DNA of 23,946 nucleotides from NCBI GenBank assembly GCA_030616365.1, contig JAUWXM010000007.1, positions 1 to 23,946 of the forward strand, read 5' to 3'. Source of the DNA: a bacterium (GTDB lineage: Bacteria; UBP18; UBA7526). The notes beneath the pieces were generated by a model that saw only the letters and a program-made list of their open reading frames with translations, had not been told where the DNA came from and searched no databases. Shown one piece after another: positions 15,562 to 22,476 of this stretch. The translations under genes and the position numbers were made by a program. Every line of letters starts with the position of its first letter. Positions within the stretch are counted from its first letter, which is position 1.

Positions 15562-15630
15562 GAACCTCGCTTTGCGAGAACCTTGTTACTTTCGTAATAA
15601 GAACCTCCGATTTCATCGGAGAACCTTGTT
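15559..15630. repeat. Two stem-loops with identical flanks and different stems
   Basis: Unit 1 (15559-15587) and unit 2 (15598-15630) both begin TAAGAACCT and end AGAACCTTGTT. Between these constant flanks unit 1 has CGC-TTT-GCG and unit 2 has CCGAT-TTC-ATCGG. The stem sequence and length differ but pairing is kept. A further TTAC-TTTC-GTAA hairpin (15586-15597) sits between them. Unit 1 starts on the stop codon of the preceding gene. Confidence 0.5.
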
Positions 15631-15719
15631 TCTTCACTTTGTTCAGAAATGAGCCAAGCAAGTTGTCTCTTTTCTCACTTTGTTCGAAAATAATGACTTG
15701 CCCATTCGCGCGAATGGGC
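15629..15719. repeat. Further hairpins ending in a perfect 20-bp palindrome
   Basis: TTTCT (15629-15633) pairs with AGAAA (15645-15649). GCAAGT (15658-15663) pairs with ACTTGC (15696-15701) enclosing TTTTC/GAAAA (15670-15674 with 15686-15690). GCCCATTCGCGCGAATGGGC (15700-15719) is a perfect palindrome without loop. Bases 15645-15672 are identical over 28 bp to 22955-22982 at the coaD stop. The remaining part of the 485-bp gap, 15720-15900, shows nothing I recognise. Confidence 0.5.
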
Positions 15720-15904
15720 GAATGATAAAGTTGTCCTAAATTATAAAGAAAAAACCTTATTGAGAAAGTGGGCAAAGGCCCTTCGACTAGATTCAGGTTA
15801 AAATAAATTGCGAGATAGTTACGACATAACTTGCGGCATTACTGTGACATAAATAAAAAAGGAAGAATTCTAATAATCTCTTGGCATAACCTATAGTAAG
15901 TATT

Positions 15905-15994
15905 CCCCGCAAAGTTGCTCCATAGCAATTTTCTCTTTGCTTAGTCGCACCAACGGGGCAGGTGCTCGAATGCGAAAGTGCTTTTTGCTATGGA
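15905..15994 (+). promoter_or_regulatory. Leader with nested and alternative pairings upstream of the DUF2851 gene
   Basis: CCCCG (15905-15909) pairs with CGGGG (15954-15958), enclosing CAAAG/CTTTG (15910-15914 with 15935-15939) and TTGCT/AGCAA (15915-15919 with 15924-15928). In competition, TCCATAGCAA (15919-15928) is perfectly complementary to TTGCTATGGA (15985-15994). The inner hairpin and the long-range helix share bases 15919-15928 and cannot form together. This resembles the two-state logic of attenuators or riboswitches, but no known class is recognised and no T-run follows. Confidence 0.5.
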
Positions 15995-16002
15995 TAGAGA
16001 TA

Positions 16003-16024
16003 GGCTAATTCGTACGAATTAGCC
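16003..16024. repeat. 22-bp palindromic leader element, copy 1
   Basis: GGCTAATTCG-TA-CGAATTAGCC is a perfect palindrome, preceded by ATAGAGATA and followed by CCACTATTGGATAGAGGACAGTGG minus its first two bases, i.e. running into the Shine-Dalgarno AGAGGA of the DUF2851 gene. The same element with the same flanks occurs at 17644-17665 before another gene. It could be a dimeric-repressor operator or a stem-loop in the RNA. Confidence 0.5.
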
Positions 16025-16046
16025 ACTATTGGATAGAGGACAGTGG

Positions 16047-17516
16047 ATGGAAGAAGAAGGGCATTGTTTTTCTGAGCGCTATTACCGCTTGCGGGATGAA
16101 GTACTACTGGTAAGAGAAAAGGCACCAGAGAGGGTTAGGGAGAGGCTGGTAAGGTGCATCTGGCTGGATCAGTTAATCAAGAGGAATAGGCTCAAGACCC
16201 TGAATGGCAGAAAAATAAAGATTATCTCACCTGGCTGGTGGAATACTGGGGAAGGAGCAGACTTTCGCCAGGCAGAGATAGAGATAGAAGGGAAACGATT
16301 GAAAGGTGAGATCGAGGCCCACGTCTATACCTCAGACTGGAAGGGTCACGGTCACCACAGAGACCCCCGCTATGGTAAGATTATCCTCCATATCGCCCTC
16401 TGGGATGATAGAAATAAAAAATCTATTCGAGATATAAAGAATAGGACAATACCCCAGCTAATCCTTTCTCCTTATCTCTCTAATGACTTAGAGACACTTA
16501 AAGAAAGTATAAGTCCAGAGAAGTATCCCTTAGGCAGTAGCGTTGATTTTGGCCTCTGCTATCCAGAGATCAGTAGGACGGACCCAGAGAGGATAACCCA
16601 ATTCCTCAACTTGGCTGGGGATGCCCGTATTTTAGAGAAAGCAGAATACTTTAGAAGAAGGGCAGATAGTGTTGGTTGGGAAGAGTCCCTCTATGAGGGA
16701 ATTATGATTGGTCTGGGGTATAAAGGGTTGAAGGGGGAATTTCTGGAATTGGCCCAGAGAGTAACCATTAAGGATGTGCGAAGTATATTACAGAAAGCAA
16801 CTGCTAAGGAGAGGGTGAAGAGCCTTCAGGCACTCTTCTTTGGAGTCTCCGGATTACTTCCCGAAAAGCCTCGAGAAGAATATGACCGGGAGAGCATAAG
16901 GTATCTCCGGAAATTGAGAGAACTCTGGGAAGGGACGCCCGAAAGATTCCAGGCGCAAGTAATGGAGTCCCAGGAATGGAGGTCTCTGCAGGTGAGGCCG
17001 GCCAATCTCCCCAGCCGGAGGATAGCGGGAATAAGCCATTTCTTAGCCAGATACTCTAATAAAAATATCTTTAGTTTCTTTAAGAAAGTTATAATTAAGC
17101 AGAAAATGTTGCTTAACTATCTACTAAAGATCTTTAATCCAGGGGAGGATGATTACTGGAACTATCGTTATACTTGGGGAGGCAGAAGGAAGAAGAAACC
17201 AGTGAGACTTATCGGAAGGGAGCGGGTAGTTATCATTCTCATTAACACCCTTATCCCGGCCATGCTTGCCTATGCCCGGAAGAAGAAAGATCGAGGATTG
17301 GAAGAGACATTGCACCGCATCTATACCCCCCAACCCTCTTCAGGAAATGATCGCATTACTAAGTTTGTCACCCATCACCTCTTTGGCAGAAAGAAGATAA
17401 ATAGCGCTCGTCATCAGCAGGCTCTCTACCAGATATTTAACGACTACTGTGGAAACGAAGAGGTAGGTTGTACTCATTGTAACTTAACCGCTATTCTCCA
17501 TTCCTTAACTGTATAA
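16047..17516 (+). CDS. DUF2851-family protein
   Basis: A 489-residue protein with the N-terminal DUF2851 signature: GWWNTGEGADFRQAEIEI (63-80), GEIEAHVYTSDW (87-98), HGHHRDPRYGKIILHIALW (101-119). The spaced acidic residues and the E-x-E-x-H pattern resemble a PD-(D/E)xK nuclease-like core; that is inference, as the family has no established activity. The middle is helical and the C-terminus has a small Cys cluster (YCGNEEVGCTHC) of the kind seen at the end of family members. No membrane segment is present, so it is probably cytoplasmic, unlike most of its neighbours. The start is ATG 16047, 6 bases after AGAGGA; an in-frame TTG at 16029 lies inside the leader repeat and is rejected. It has its own long leader, so it may be separately regulated. 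Confidence 0.5.
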   Translation: MEEEGHCFSERYYRLRDEVLLVREKAPERVRERLVRCIWLDQLIKRNRLKTLNGRKIKIISPGWWNTGEGADFRQAEIEIEGKRLKGEIEAHVYTSDWKGHGHHRDPRYGKIILHIALWDDRNKKSIRDIKNRTIPQLILSPYLSNDLETLKESISPEKYPLGSSVDFGLCYPEISRTDPERITQFLNLAGDARILEKAEYFRRRADSVGWEESLYEGIMIGLGYKGLKGEFLELAQRVTIKDVRSILQKATAKERVKSLQALFFGVSGLLPEKPREEYDRESIRYLRKLRELWEGTPERFQAQVMESQEWRSLQVRPANLPSRRIAGISHFLARYSNKNIFSFFKKVIIKQKMLLNYLLKIFNPGEDDYWNYRYTWGGRRKKKPVRLIGRERVVIILINTLIPAMLAYARKKKDRGLEETLHRIYTPQPSSGNDRITKFVTHHLFGRKKINSARHQQALYQIFNDYCGNEEVGCTHCNLTAILHSLTV

Positions 17517-17567
17517 AATTATCTTTTAGCCAAACTAACTAATTTGTTATTGTATATATTCGCGCGT

Positions 17568-17596
17568 TTACCCCATAGCGAAGCTTTACGGGGTAA
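17568..17596. repeat. Hairpin after the DUF2851 gene
   Basis: TTACCCC (17568-17574) pairs with GGGGTAA (17590-17596), with an inner AGC-GAA-GCT. A weaker CTCAA/TTGAG pair follows at about 17601-17625. The 172-bp gap 17517-17688 otherwise contains the second palindromic leader element and no gene. There is no T-tract, so termination is uncertain. Confidence 0.5.
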
Positions 17597-17643
17597 CATC
17601 TCAAGGTAAACGAAGTGCGTTGAGCCATATGCAAGTAGAGATG

Positions 17644-17665
17644 GGCTAATTCGCACGAATTAGCC
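17644..17665. repeat. 22-bp palindromic leader element, copy 2
   Basis: GGCTAATTCG-CA-CGAATTAGCC, with flanks GTAGAGATG and CCACTAATAGATAGAGAATAG, matches the element at 16003-16024. It lies 23 bp before the ATG at 17689, as copy 1 lies 22 bp before ATG 16047. The position relative to the start codon is thus conserved. Confidence 0.5.
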
Positions 17666-17688
17666 ACTAATAGATAGAGAATAGTGAG

Positions 17689-18084
17689 ATGGAAGAAAGA
17701 GAAGAGAGGATTATAAGGAAAATTTCTATTGGGATACTCCTAGCAATATTTCTAATCGGTTTAGGATTAATTGGCTTTTTCCTGTTTGCTATTATTCCAA
17801 CTTTTGTAATGATGTTTGCGGAGATTGGTGTTGTTCTTCCTTTGCCGACTCGAATAATGATAGGAGTAAGTAATGTTCTTCGTAGTTATTGGTACTTTAC
17901 CTTACCTCCCATAGGGATAGCTCTTATTTTCGCTATCTGGTGGATAAGGAAAGCACTGTTTAGATCGCCCATCTGGTTACCTATATTATTAATTCCGGTT
18001 TTTATGGTCTTGTTAGGACTGGTAATTAGCTTTATTGTAGTCAGTATGTATTTGCCGATATTTCAGATGAGCCAGATGATGTAA
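17689..18084 (+). CDS. Small membrane protein with a GspF/PilC-like segment
   Basis: A 131-residue protein with three predicted transmembrane helices (about 12-40, 68-87, 94-120). The middle, AEIGVVLPLPTRIMIGVSNVLRSYWYF (residues 43-69), strongly resembles the conserved stretch that precedes a helix in the type II secretion/type IV pilus platform protein GspF/PilC, but the protein is about a third of that length and no other pilus or secretion genes are in the window. It is therefore either a reduced relative or an independent family that shares this segment. The ATG at 17689 has only a weak ribosome-binding site (AGAGA). It leads a tight run of genes: the Yip1-like gene starts 15 bp after its stop. 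Confidence 0.5.
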   Translation: MEEREERIIRKISIGILLAIFLIGLGLIGFFLFAIIPTFVMMFAEIGVVLPLPTRIMIGVSNVLRSYWYFTLPPIGIALIFAIWWIRKALFRSPIWLPILLIPVFMVLLGLVISFIVVSMYLPIFQMSQMM

Positions 18085-18099
18085 TGAGAGGGGGAAAGG

Positions 18100-18810
18100 A
18101 TGAAACTTATTGAGCGGATTGGAGGGGCGATAGTAAGTCCTAAGAAGACTTTTGAGTATCTATCTAATAACCCGGATTGGAAGGGGCCATTTTTATTAAT
18201 GTTGGTAAGTATTTTCCTGGGGGCGGGGTTAATGATCATGGTATATCGCAATATGCCTGCCGAAATCGGCATTCCCAGGTCAGTACTACTTGTAGGCAGC
18301 ATTGCGGGACTGGTTGCCGGTCTTATCGGTCTCTATCTTAGTTGGCTAATAAGAACGGCTCTCATCTATCTCTTCGGGAGCATTGCAAAAGGCAAAGCAA
18401 GATTTTATGCTCTATTTTCTGTTGTGGGATACGCCTGGATACCTCTTTTTATTAAGGGTCTTCTTGGTACAGTTATTTTTACCGGCAAGCCTCCCGTCGG
18501 TCTACTCAGTTGTGGGAGTGGCTCCTGCGCCGCAGGAATGGCCGCTATGAGACTTCCCTCCAATCTTGCCTTCTTTTTTTCTGGTGTAGAACACACTTCT
18601 CTGCTCTTCGCTTTGCTGAGTCAGATTGACCTATTCATTTTCTGGAGTTTGGCTCTTATGGCGCTTGGTATCTTTTTTGTCTTTAGGTTTAATTTCAAGA
18701 AGTCTATCTTGATTGTCGTCTCTTACTGGGTCCTGGTAACTGCCTGCCAAACTGGGTTTCTCTCACTTATGCAGTGGTTTCAAAAAGTAATGACGAGTTT
18801 TGGAGGTTAA
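18100..18810 (+). CDS. Yip1-family membrane protein
   Basis: A 236-residue multi-pass protein (about five helices) whose start, MKLIERIGGAIVSPKKTFEYLSNNPDWKGPFLLML, is the typical opening of bacterial Yip1-domain proteins: a short amphipathic segment with SP(K/x)xTF, then the first helix. A Cys/Gly-rich loop (LLSCGSGSCAAGMAA, about 144-158) is unusual and faces either a loop or helix end. The function of bacterial Yip1 proteins is unknown; the eukaryotic relatives act in vesicle traffic. AGGGGGAAAGG precedes the ATG. The stop codon overlaps the ribosome-binding region of the next gene (GGAGG at 18802-18806 is inside this gene), so the two are translationally linked. Confidence 0.5.
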   Translation: MKLIERIGGAIVSPKKTFEYLSNNPDWKGPFLLMLVSIFLGAGLMIMVYRNMPAEIGIPRSVLLVGSIAGLVAGLIGLYLSWLIRTALIYLFGSIAKGKARFYALFSVVGYAWIPLFIKGLLGTVIFTGKPPVGLLSCGSGSCAAGMAAMRLPSNLAFFFSGVEHTSLLFALLSQIDLFIFWSLALMALGIFFVFRFNFKKSILIVVSYWVLVTACQTGFLSLMQWFQKVMTSFGG

Positions 18811-18811
18811 A

Positions 18812-19366
18812 ATGAAGAACAAGGAAAAGATTGCTGGTTTAGTAATAGTGATCGTTGCTTTAATAGCGCTTGTGGGGAGTATTGTAAGACTTTCTTTAAT
18901 GGAAAAACCTCAGATTAAAGAGAAAGTAGCGATTAAGGAAGGAACAATTGCTCCTCCCTTTACTTTAAAAGATTTAACGGGAAAGGAAGTGAGTTTAGCG
19001 GATTACAGAGGGAAGGTAGTAATTATTGATTTTTGGGCTACCTGGTGTCCTCCCTGTAGGAAGGAACTGCCCCATATTCAAAAAATCTATGATAAGTATA
19101 GGGATAAGGGAGTTACGGTCTTGGCTATAACCAGCGAAAGCAATATCGAGAAAGTCAAAGACTTCATTGAGGAAGGGGGCTATTCCTTCCCCATCTTAAT
19201 AGACCGAAGAAGAGAGGCCAGTTCTGCCTATCAGATAAGGGCCATCCCCATGCTCTTCGTCCTGGACAAGGAAGGAATAATCCAGCACATCCATCGTGGC
19301 TATAGCCCGGAGATAGAAACTACTTTAAGTAAAGAAATTGACGGCCTACTTGCCAAAAATGAATAA
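18812..19366 (+). CDS. TlpA/ResA-type membrane-anchored thioredoxin
   Basis: A 184-residue protein with an N-terminal anchor (about 8-28) and an extracytoplasmic AhpC/TSA-Redoxin-type domain: APPFTLKDLTGKEVSLADYRGKVVIIDFWATWCPPC, with catalytic Cys79 and Cys82, and the cis-Pro motif IRAIPMLFVLDKEG near residues 148-161. It should act as a thiol-disulfide oxidoreductase on the outer face of the membrane, for example reducing apocytochromes or other secreted proteins. No cytochrome c maturation genes are in the window, so the substrate is open. The start is ATG 18812, 5 bases after GGAGG; the in-frame TTG at 18800 is inside the preceding gene and destroys this signal. The next gene begins 12 bp after the stop. 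Confidence 0.5.
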   Translation: MKNKEKIAGLVIVIVALIALVGSIVRLSLMEKPQIKEKVAIKEGTIAPPFTLKDLTGKEVSLADYRGKVVIIDFWATWCPPCRKELPHIQKIYDKYRDKGVTVLAITSESNIEKVKDFIEEGGYSFPILIDRRREASSAYQIRAIPMLFVLDKEGIIQHIHRGYSPEIETTLSKEIDGLLAKNE

Positions 19367-19378
19367 TAAGGAAAAACT

Positions 19379-20206
19379 ATGACAATTTCTCCAGAGATGT
19401 TTACTCCTTATATGATTATAGCCTGGATAGTATACGGCTTAACTGCGCTGATTATCTTTATTCTGGGAATAGTCCTTTTCATCATAAAGCGAAGAGAGAT
19501 TAAATCTCATCTTAAATCAGCCCTTGCCTTAGGGGTTTTTATAATGATCCTCCACACCATTCTGCTTGTCATTGCTGCCTGCTTCAGCCCAGATCTTTTC
19601 AGGACCTTTCTAAATTTTCTATTCTTACCCATCAGCTTCTTTACTATAGTGGTTTTCATTAGTGTCGGTGGCTTTTTCTGTAAACGATTAAAATTACCGG
19701 GCATCCCAGATATCAGAAGAAAAAGAATCTCTAGACCTAAAAAATTTTATCTGGTCATTTTGATTGCTATACTCTTAATGTTTCTTTATTCCGCGCTTTT
19801 ATTCTGGCTTACTCATCCTAGCGAGACATCCTTTGCCAAGGAAATCTGGAAGATCTGGACAGAGCGCTTTGGCCTGAAGGCGAAATATGGTTTTACTACC
19901 ATCCTTCTTCTCCTAGCGGCTAAGTCGATTAGTGAGGAGGTAACCTTTAGACTATTCATTCAAAACATGCTTGGCTATTCTTTTAAAAGACTGAGATGGG
20001 GCTATTTCTTGACCATTATTTTGACGGCATCTATCTGGGCTTTGCCTCACGCTGGAGTCATGAATCCGGAGTGGGTTAAATTTGCCCAAGTCTTTGTTCT
20101 GGGGATTATATTGGGGCTTTTGATGAGGAGGCAGGGAGTGGCAAGCTGTATGATTGCCCATATGGTCTTTAACTTCTCCTATCCCTTTTTAGAGGTCTTT
20201 ATTTAA
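19379..20206 (+). CDS. CPBP-family intramembrane glutamic endopeptidase
   Basis: A 275-residue polytopic membrane protein (about seven to eight helices). The C-terminal CPBP/ABI domain has EE at 186-187 with Arg191 (EEVTFR), His224 (LPHAG) and His261/Asn265 (HMVFN), i.e. all residues of the catalytic set. Family members include CAAX-prenyl protease 2 relatives and bacterial bacteriocin-immunity or processing proteins; the substrate is unknown here. It is simpler than the fusion at 12814, without TPRs or zinc ribbon, and the two are too different to be a recent duplication. The ATG at 19379 follows AAGGA by 6 bases. Its stop lies 20 bp before the start of the TPR gene, so co-transcription is likely. 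Confidence 0.5.
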   Translation: MTISPEMFTPYMIIAWIVYGLTALIIFILGIVLFIIKRREIKSHLKSALALGVFIMILHTILLVIAACFSPDLFRTFLNFLFLPISFFTIVVFISVGGFFCKRLKLPGIPDIRRKRISRPKKFYLVILIAILLMFLYSALLFWLTHPSETSFAKEIWKIWTERFGLKAKYGFTTILLLLAAKSISEEVTFRLFIQNMLGYSFKRLRWGYFLTIILTASIWALPHAGVMNPEWVKFAQVFVLGIILGLLMRRQGVASCMIAHMVFNFSYPFLEVFI

Positions 20207-20226
20207 CAGTGACAGGAAGACAAAAG

Positions 20227-21834
20227 ATGGTTAAATGGTATCGGCGAACATGGTTTCTTGTTCTAACTTTGATTTTTTTCTTTCCTTTGGGCTTAATCCT
20301 GCTCTGGACGAATAAAAAGATAGATCTTTCTTTAAAAATTGTCTTTACCTTCATCTGTTATGTATTTATCATTCTACCCTCTTTACTTGGTATAGTAGGA
20401 ATTATTTCTTGGCAATTTAATCCAACCTTGCACTATCGTCTGGGAAAGTTTTACTCTGATTCTGGGATGGATAATAAGGCAATAACAGCGTATCAAAGAA
20501 CCCTAAAAATAAACCCGGATTATAAAAAAGCCTATAATAATTTGGGGATCATCTATCACGATCGGGGCCTATATAAAGAAGCCATAAGCAATTATAAGAA
20601 AACAATAGAGCTCGATTCTAATTACAAAAAGGCTCATTATAATTTAGGATTAACCTATCTGGATATGAAGAAGTATGACCAGGCAATTGCAGAATGTAAA
20701 AAAGCAATAGAGATCGATCCCAATTATGACCTTCCTCATAACAATCTTGGAGTCATTTATGGCAGAAAAGGAATGTATAACCAAGCCATAACAGAATATA
20801 AAAAGGCAATAGAAATCAATCCTGATTATGCCACAGCACATTATAACCTTGGATGGACCTATAATAAGAAAAAAAGATCAGATGAAGCGATAGTTGAATT
20901 GAAGAAAGCAATAGAACTTGATCCAGACCATGCCTTAGCCTATCTTAATTTGGGAATTGCTTACTACTATAAAAAGATGTATGATCAAGCAATAGCGGCA
21001 CAAAAAAAGGCTATAGAAATAAGTCCTTCCTTTGCCGCTGCCCATACCAACTTAGGAATAGTTTATCGTGAACAGGAGAAATATGACCAGGCTATAGTTG
21101 AGTATAAGAAAGCATTAGAATCCCGTCTTCGCGATTCAAGCCTTCACTATTTTCTTGGCCTTTGCTACGAAAACAAGGGGATGTTTAAAGAAGCTATTAC
21201 TGAATATCAGGAGTGTATAAAATATAATCCCAGTAATCACTGGCCCCACAAAGAGTTAGCTTCTATTTATACCAGGCAGAAACTATACGATAAAGCCATA
21301 GTTGAGGCCCAGAAGGCTATTGAACTAAATCCTAGGGCTGAGGAAGCTTATATTGAGTTGGGATATGCATATAAAGGAAAGAAAATGTATAAAGAGACCC
21401 TTGAGGCATATAAAAAGGTTATTGAAATCAACCCAGACTATTACATGGCTTATAACAATATTGCTTATCTTTATGCTTGTCAAGGAATTAAGCTAAGGAA
21501 GGCTCTCTCTTTGGCCGAGAAAGCAGTTAAGGGCGAACCTAAAAATAACCATTATCTGGATACTTTAGGCTGGGTTTATTTTCAAAAGAGGAAATACGAT
21601 TTAGCTGAGAAATATGTGAAAGAAGCTTTGCAACTAACATCTAAGACTGATGAAAGAGCTCAGGCCACATTCTACTATCATCTTGGTATGGTCTATTATA
21701 AGAAGAAGGTACCTGATAAAGCTATACTGGAATTTAAAAAAAGTTTAAAGGCTGATTCAAACAGTGAAGTCGCTCACAAAGCCCGAAAGCATCTTGGGAA
21801 GTTGAAATCTAAAAGGGATTTTACAAGGAAATGA
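20227..21834 (+). CDS. TPR membrane protein with thirteen repeats
   Basis: A 535-residue protein with two N-terminal transmembrane helices (about 9-27 and 35-60) followed by thirteen TPR units filling the rest, most matching AYNNLGIIYxxxGxYxEAIxxYKKAIEINPDY. The repeats show the canonical W/L-G-Y-A-P positions and end with a basic tail (KHLGKLKSKRDFTRK). It is a scaffold that should bind another protein on one face of the membrane; no enzymatic domain. The start chosen is ATG 20227, 7 bases after AGGAAG; the in-frame GTG 20209 would begin right at the previous stop but has no ribosome-binding site. It overlaps rsmD by four bases (ATGA), a typical operon junction that joins this accessory block to housekeeping genes. 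Confidence 0.5.
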   Translation: MVKWYRRTWFLVLTLIFFFPLGLILLWTNKKIDLSLKIVFTFICYVFIILPSLLGIVGIISWQFNPTLHYRLGKFYSDSGMDNKAITAYQRTLKINPDYKKAYNNLGIIYHDRGLYKEAISNYKKTIELDSNYKKAHYNLGLTYLDMKKYDQAIAECKKAIEIDPNYDLPHNNLGVIYGRKGMYNQAITEYKKAIEINPDYATAHYNLGWTYNKKKRSDEAIVELKKAIELDPDHALAYLNLGIAYYYKKMYDQAIAAQKKAIEISPSFAAAHTNLGIVYREQEKYDQAIVEYKKALESRLRDSSLHYFLGLCYENKGMFKEAITEYQECIKYNPSNHWPHKELASIYTRQKLYDKAIVEAQKAIELNPRAEEAYIELGYAYKGKKMYKETLEAYKKVIEINPDYYMAYNNIAYLYACQGIKLRKALSLAEKAVKGEPKNNHYLDTLGWVYFQKRKYDLAEKYVKEALQLTSKTDERAQATFYYHLGMVYYKKKVPDKAILEFKKSLKADSNSEVAHKARKHLGKLKSKRDFTRK

Positions 21835-22382
21835 GGATTATTGGGGGAGAGTTTAGGGGGAGAAGGCTGAAGACTCTGAAGAGTGTTAAGATGAGGCCTA
21901 CTCCTATGCGGGTAAAGGAGGCATTATTCAATATCTTAGGCAATAGGGTAATTGGCTCAAGTTTTCTTGACTTATATGCGGGAAGCGGCCAAATCGGGAT
22001 TGAGGCCTTAAGCCGGGGGGCAAAAGAGGTCATCTTTATTGATAATCATCCTTCTGCCATAAGATTAATCCATACCAATTTAGGCTTTTTGCATTCTGAA
22101 GAAGGTCTTAAGATACCTCGAAATAATGTCCTGAAGGCAATCGATAATCTGAGCAAGGGAAAGAAGAAATTCGACATCATATTTCTGGACCCACCTTACG
22201 AAAGTAGATTAGTAAAAAATACCTTGCAAGCACTGGCAAAAAGTGATATATTGAAAACTACCACTTTAGTCATCGCCGAACATCACAAATTCCTTGATTT
22301 AGACAGAGAAATTAACTCGCTAATTCAGATCAGAAAAGAAAGATACGGAGATACCATACTCGCTTTCTATAAAAGAAAATAG
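21831..22382 (+). CDS. rsmD: 16S rRNA (guanine-966-N2)-methyltransferase RsmD
   Basis: A 183-residue class I SAM methyltransferase that modifies G966 of 16S rRNA. The family start MRIIGGEFRGRRL is intact, followed by RPTPMRVKEALFNIL, the SAM motif FLDLYAGSGQIGIEALSRGA (about residues 45-64) and the catalytic DPPY at 120-123. Length is typical (about 180-190). It starts inside the preceding TPR gene (ATGA overlap), with AAGGA only one base before the ATG, so it probably depends on translational coupling. rsmD-coaD is a widespread pair, and the next gene is indeed coaD; recG, which often precedes them, lies far upstream. Confidence 0.5.
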   Translation: MRIIGGEFRGRRLKTLKSVKMRPTPMRVKEALFNILGNRVIGSSFLDLYAGSGQIGIEALSRGAKEVIFIDNHPSAIRLIHTNLGFLHSEEGLKIPRNNVLKAIDNLSKGKKKFDIIFLDPPYESRLVKNTLQALAKSDILKTTTLVIAEHHKFLDLDREINSLIQIRKERYGDTILAFYKRK

Positions 22383-22453
22383 GCTACAAGCCTCAAGTCA
22401 CAGGCCACAGACTTAAATAAAGCCTGTAGCTTGAAGCCTGAAGCTTGCAGCTC
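22383..22453. repeat. Palindromic heptad array between rsmD and coaD
   Basis: It starts right at the rsmD stop. The left arm has GCTACAA, GCCTCAA, GTCACAG, GCCACAG (22383-22410). A ten-base spacer (ACTTAAATAA) follows. The right arm 22421-22453 has complements reading GCTGCAA, GCTTCAG, GCTTCAA, GCTACAG, GCT. All units fit GCYNCAR or are one base off. The two arms can pair as a long imperfect hairpin whose mismatches fall mainly at the variable fourth base of each unit. Confidence 0.5.
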
Positions 22454-22476
22454 AGAATTCTATCCAAGGAGGCTAT

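Noticed and set aside
15545..15775. Minus-strand frame of 76 codons in the gap after the thioredoxin-fold gene
   Set aside because: It merely reads through the stem-loop array (repeated SEVLI-like peptides come from the repeated flanks), has no ribosome-binding site and no recognisable domain.
17689..18084. Type II secretion or type IV pilus gene cluster
   Set aside because: Only one short GspF-like segment is present; no GspE, GspG or prepilin genes are seen.
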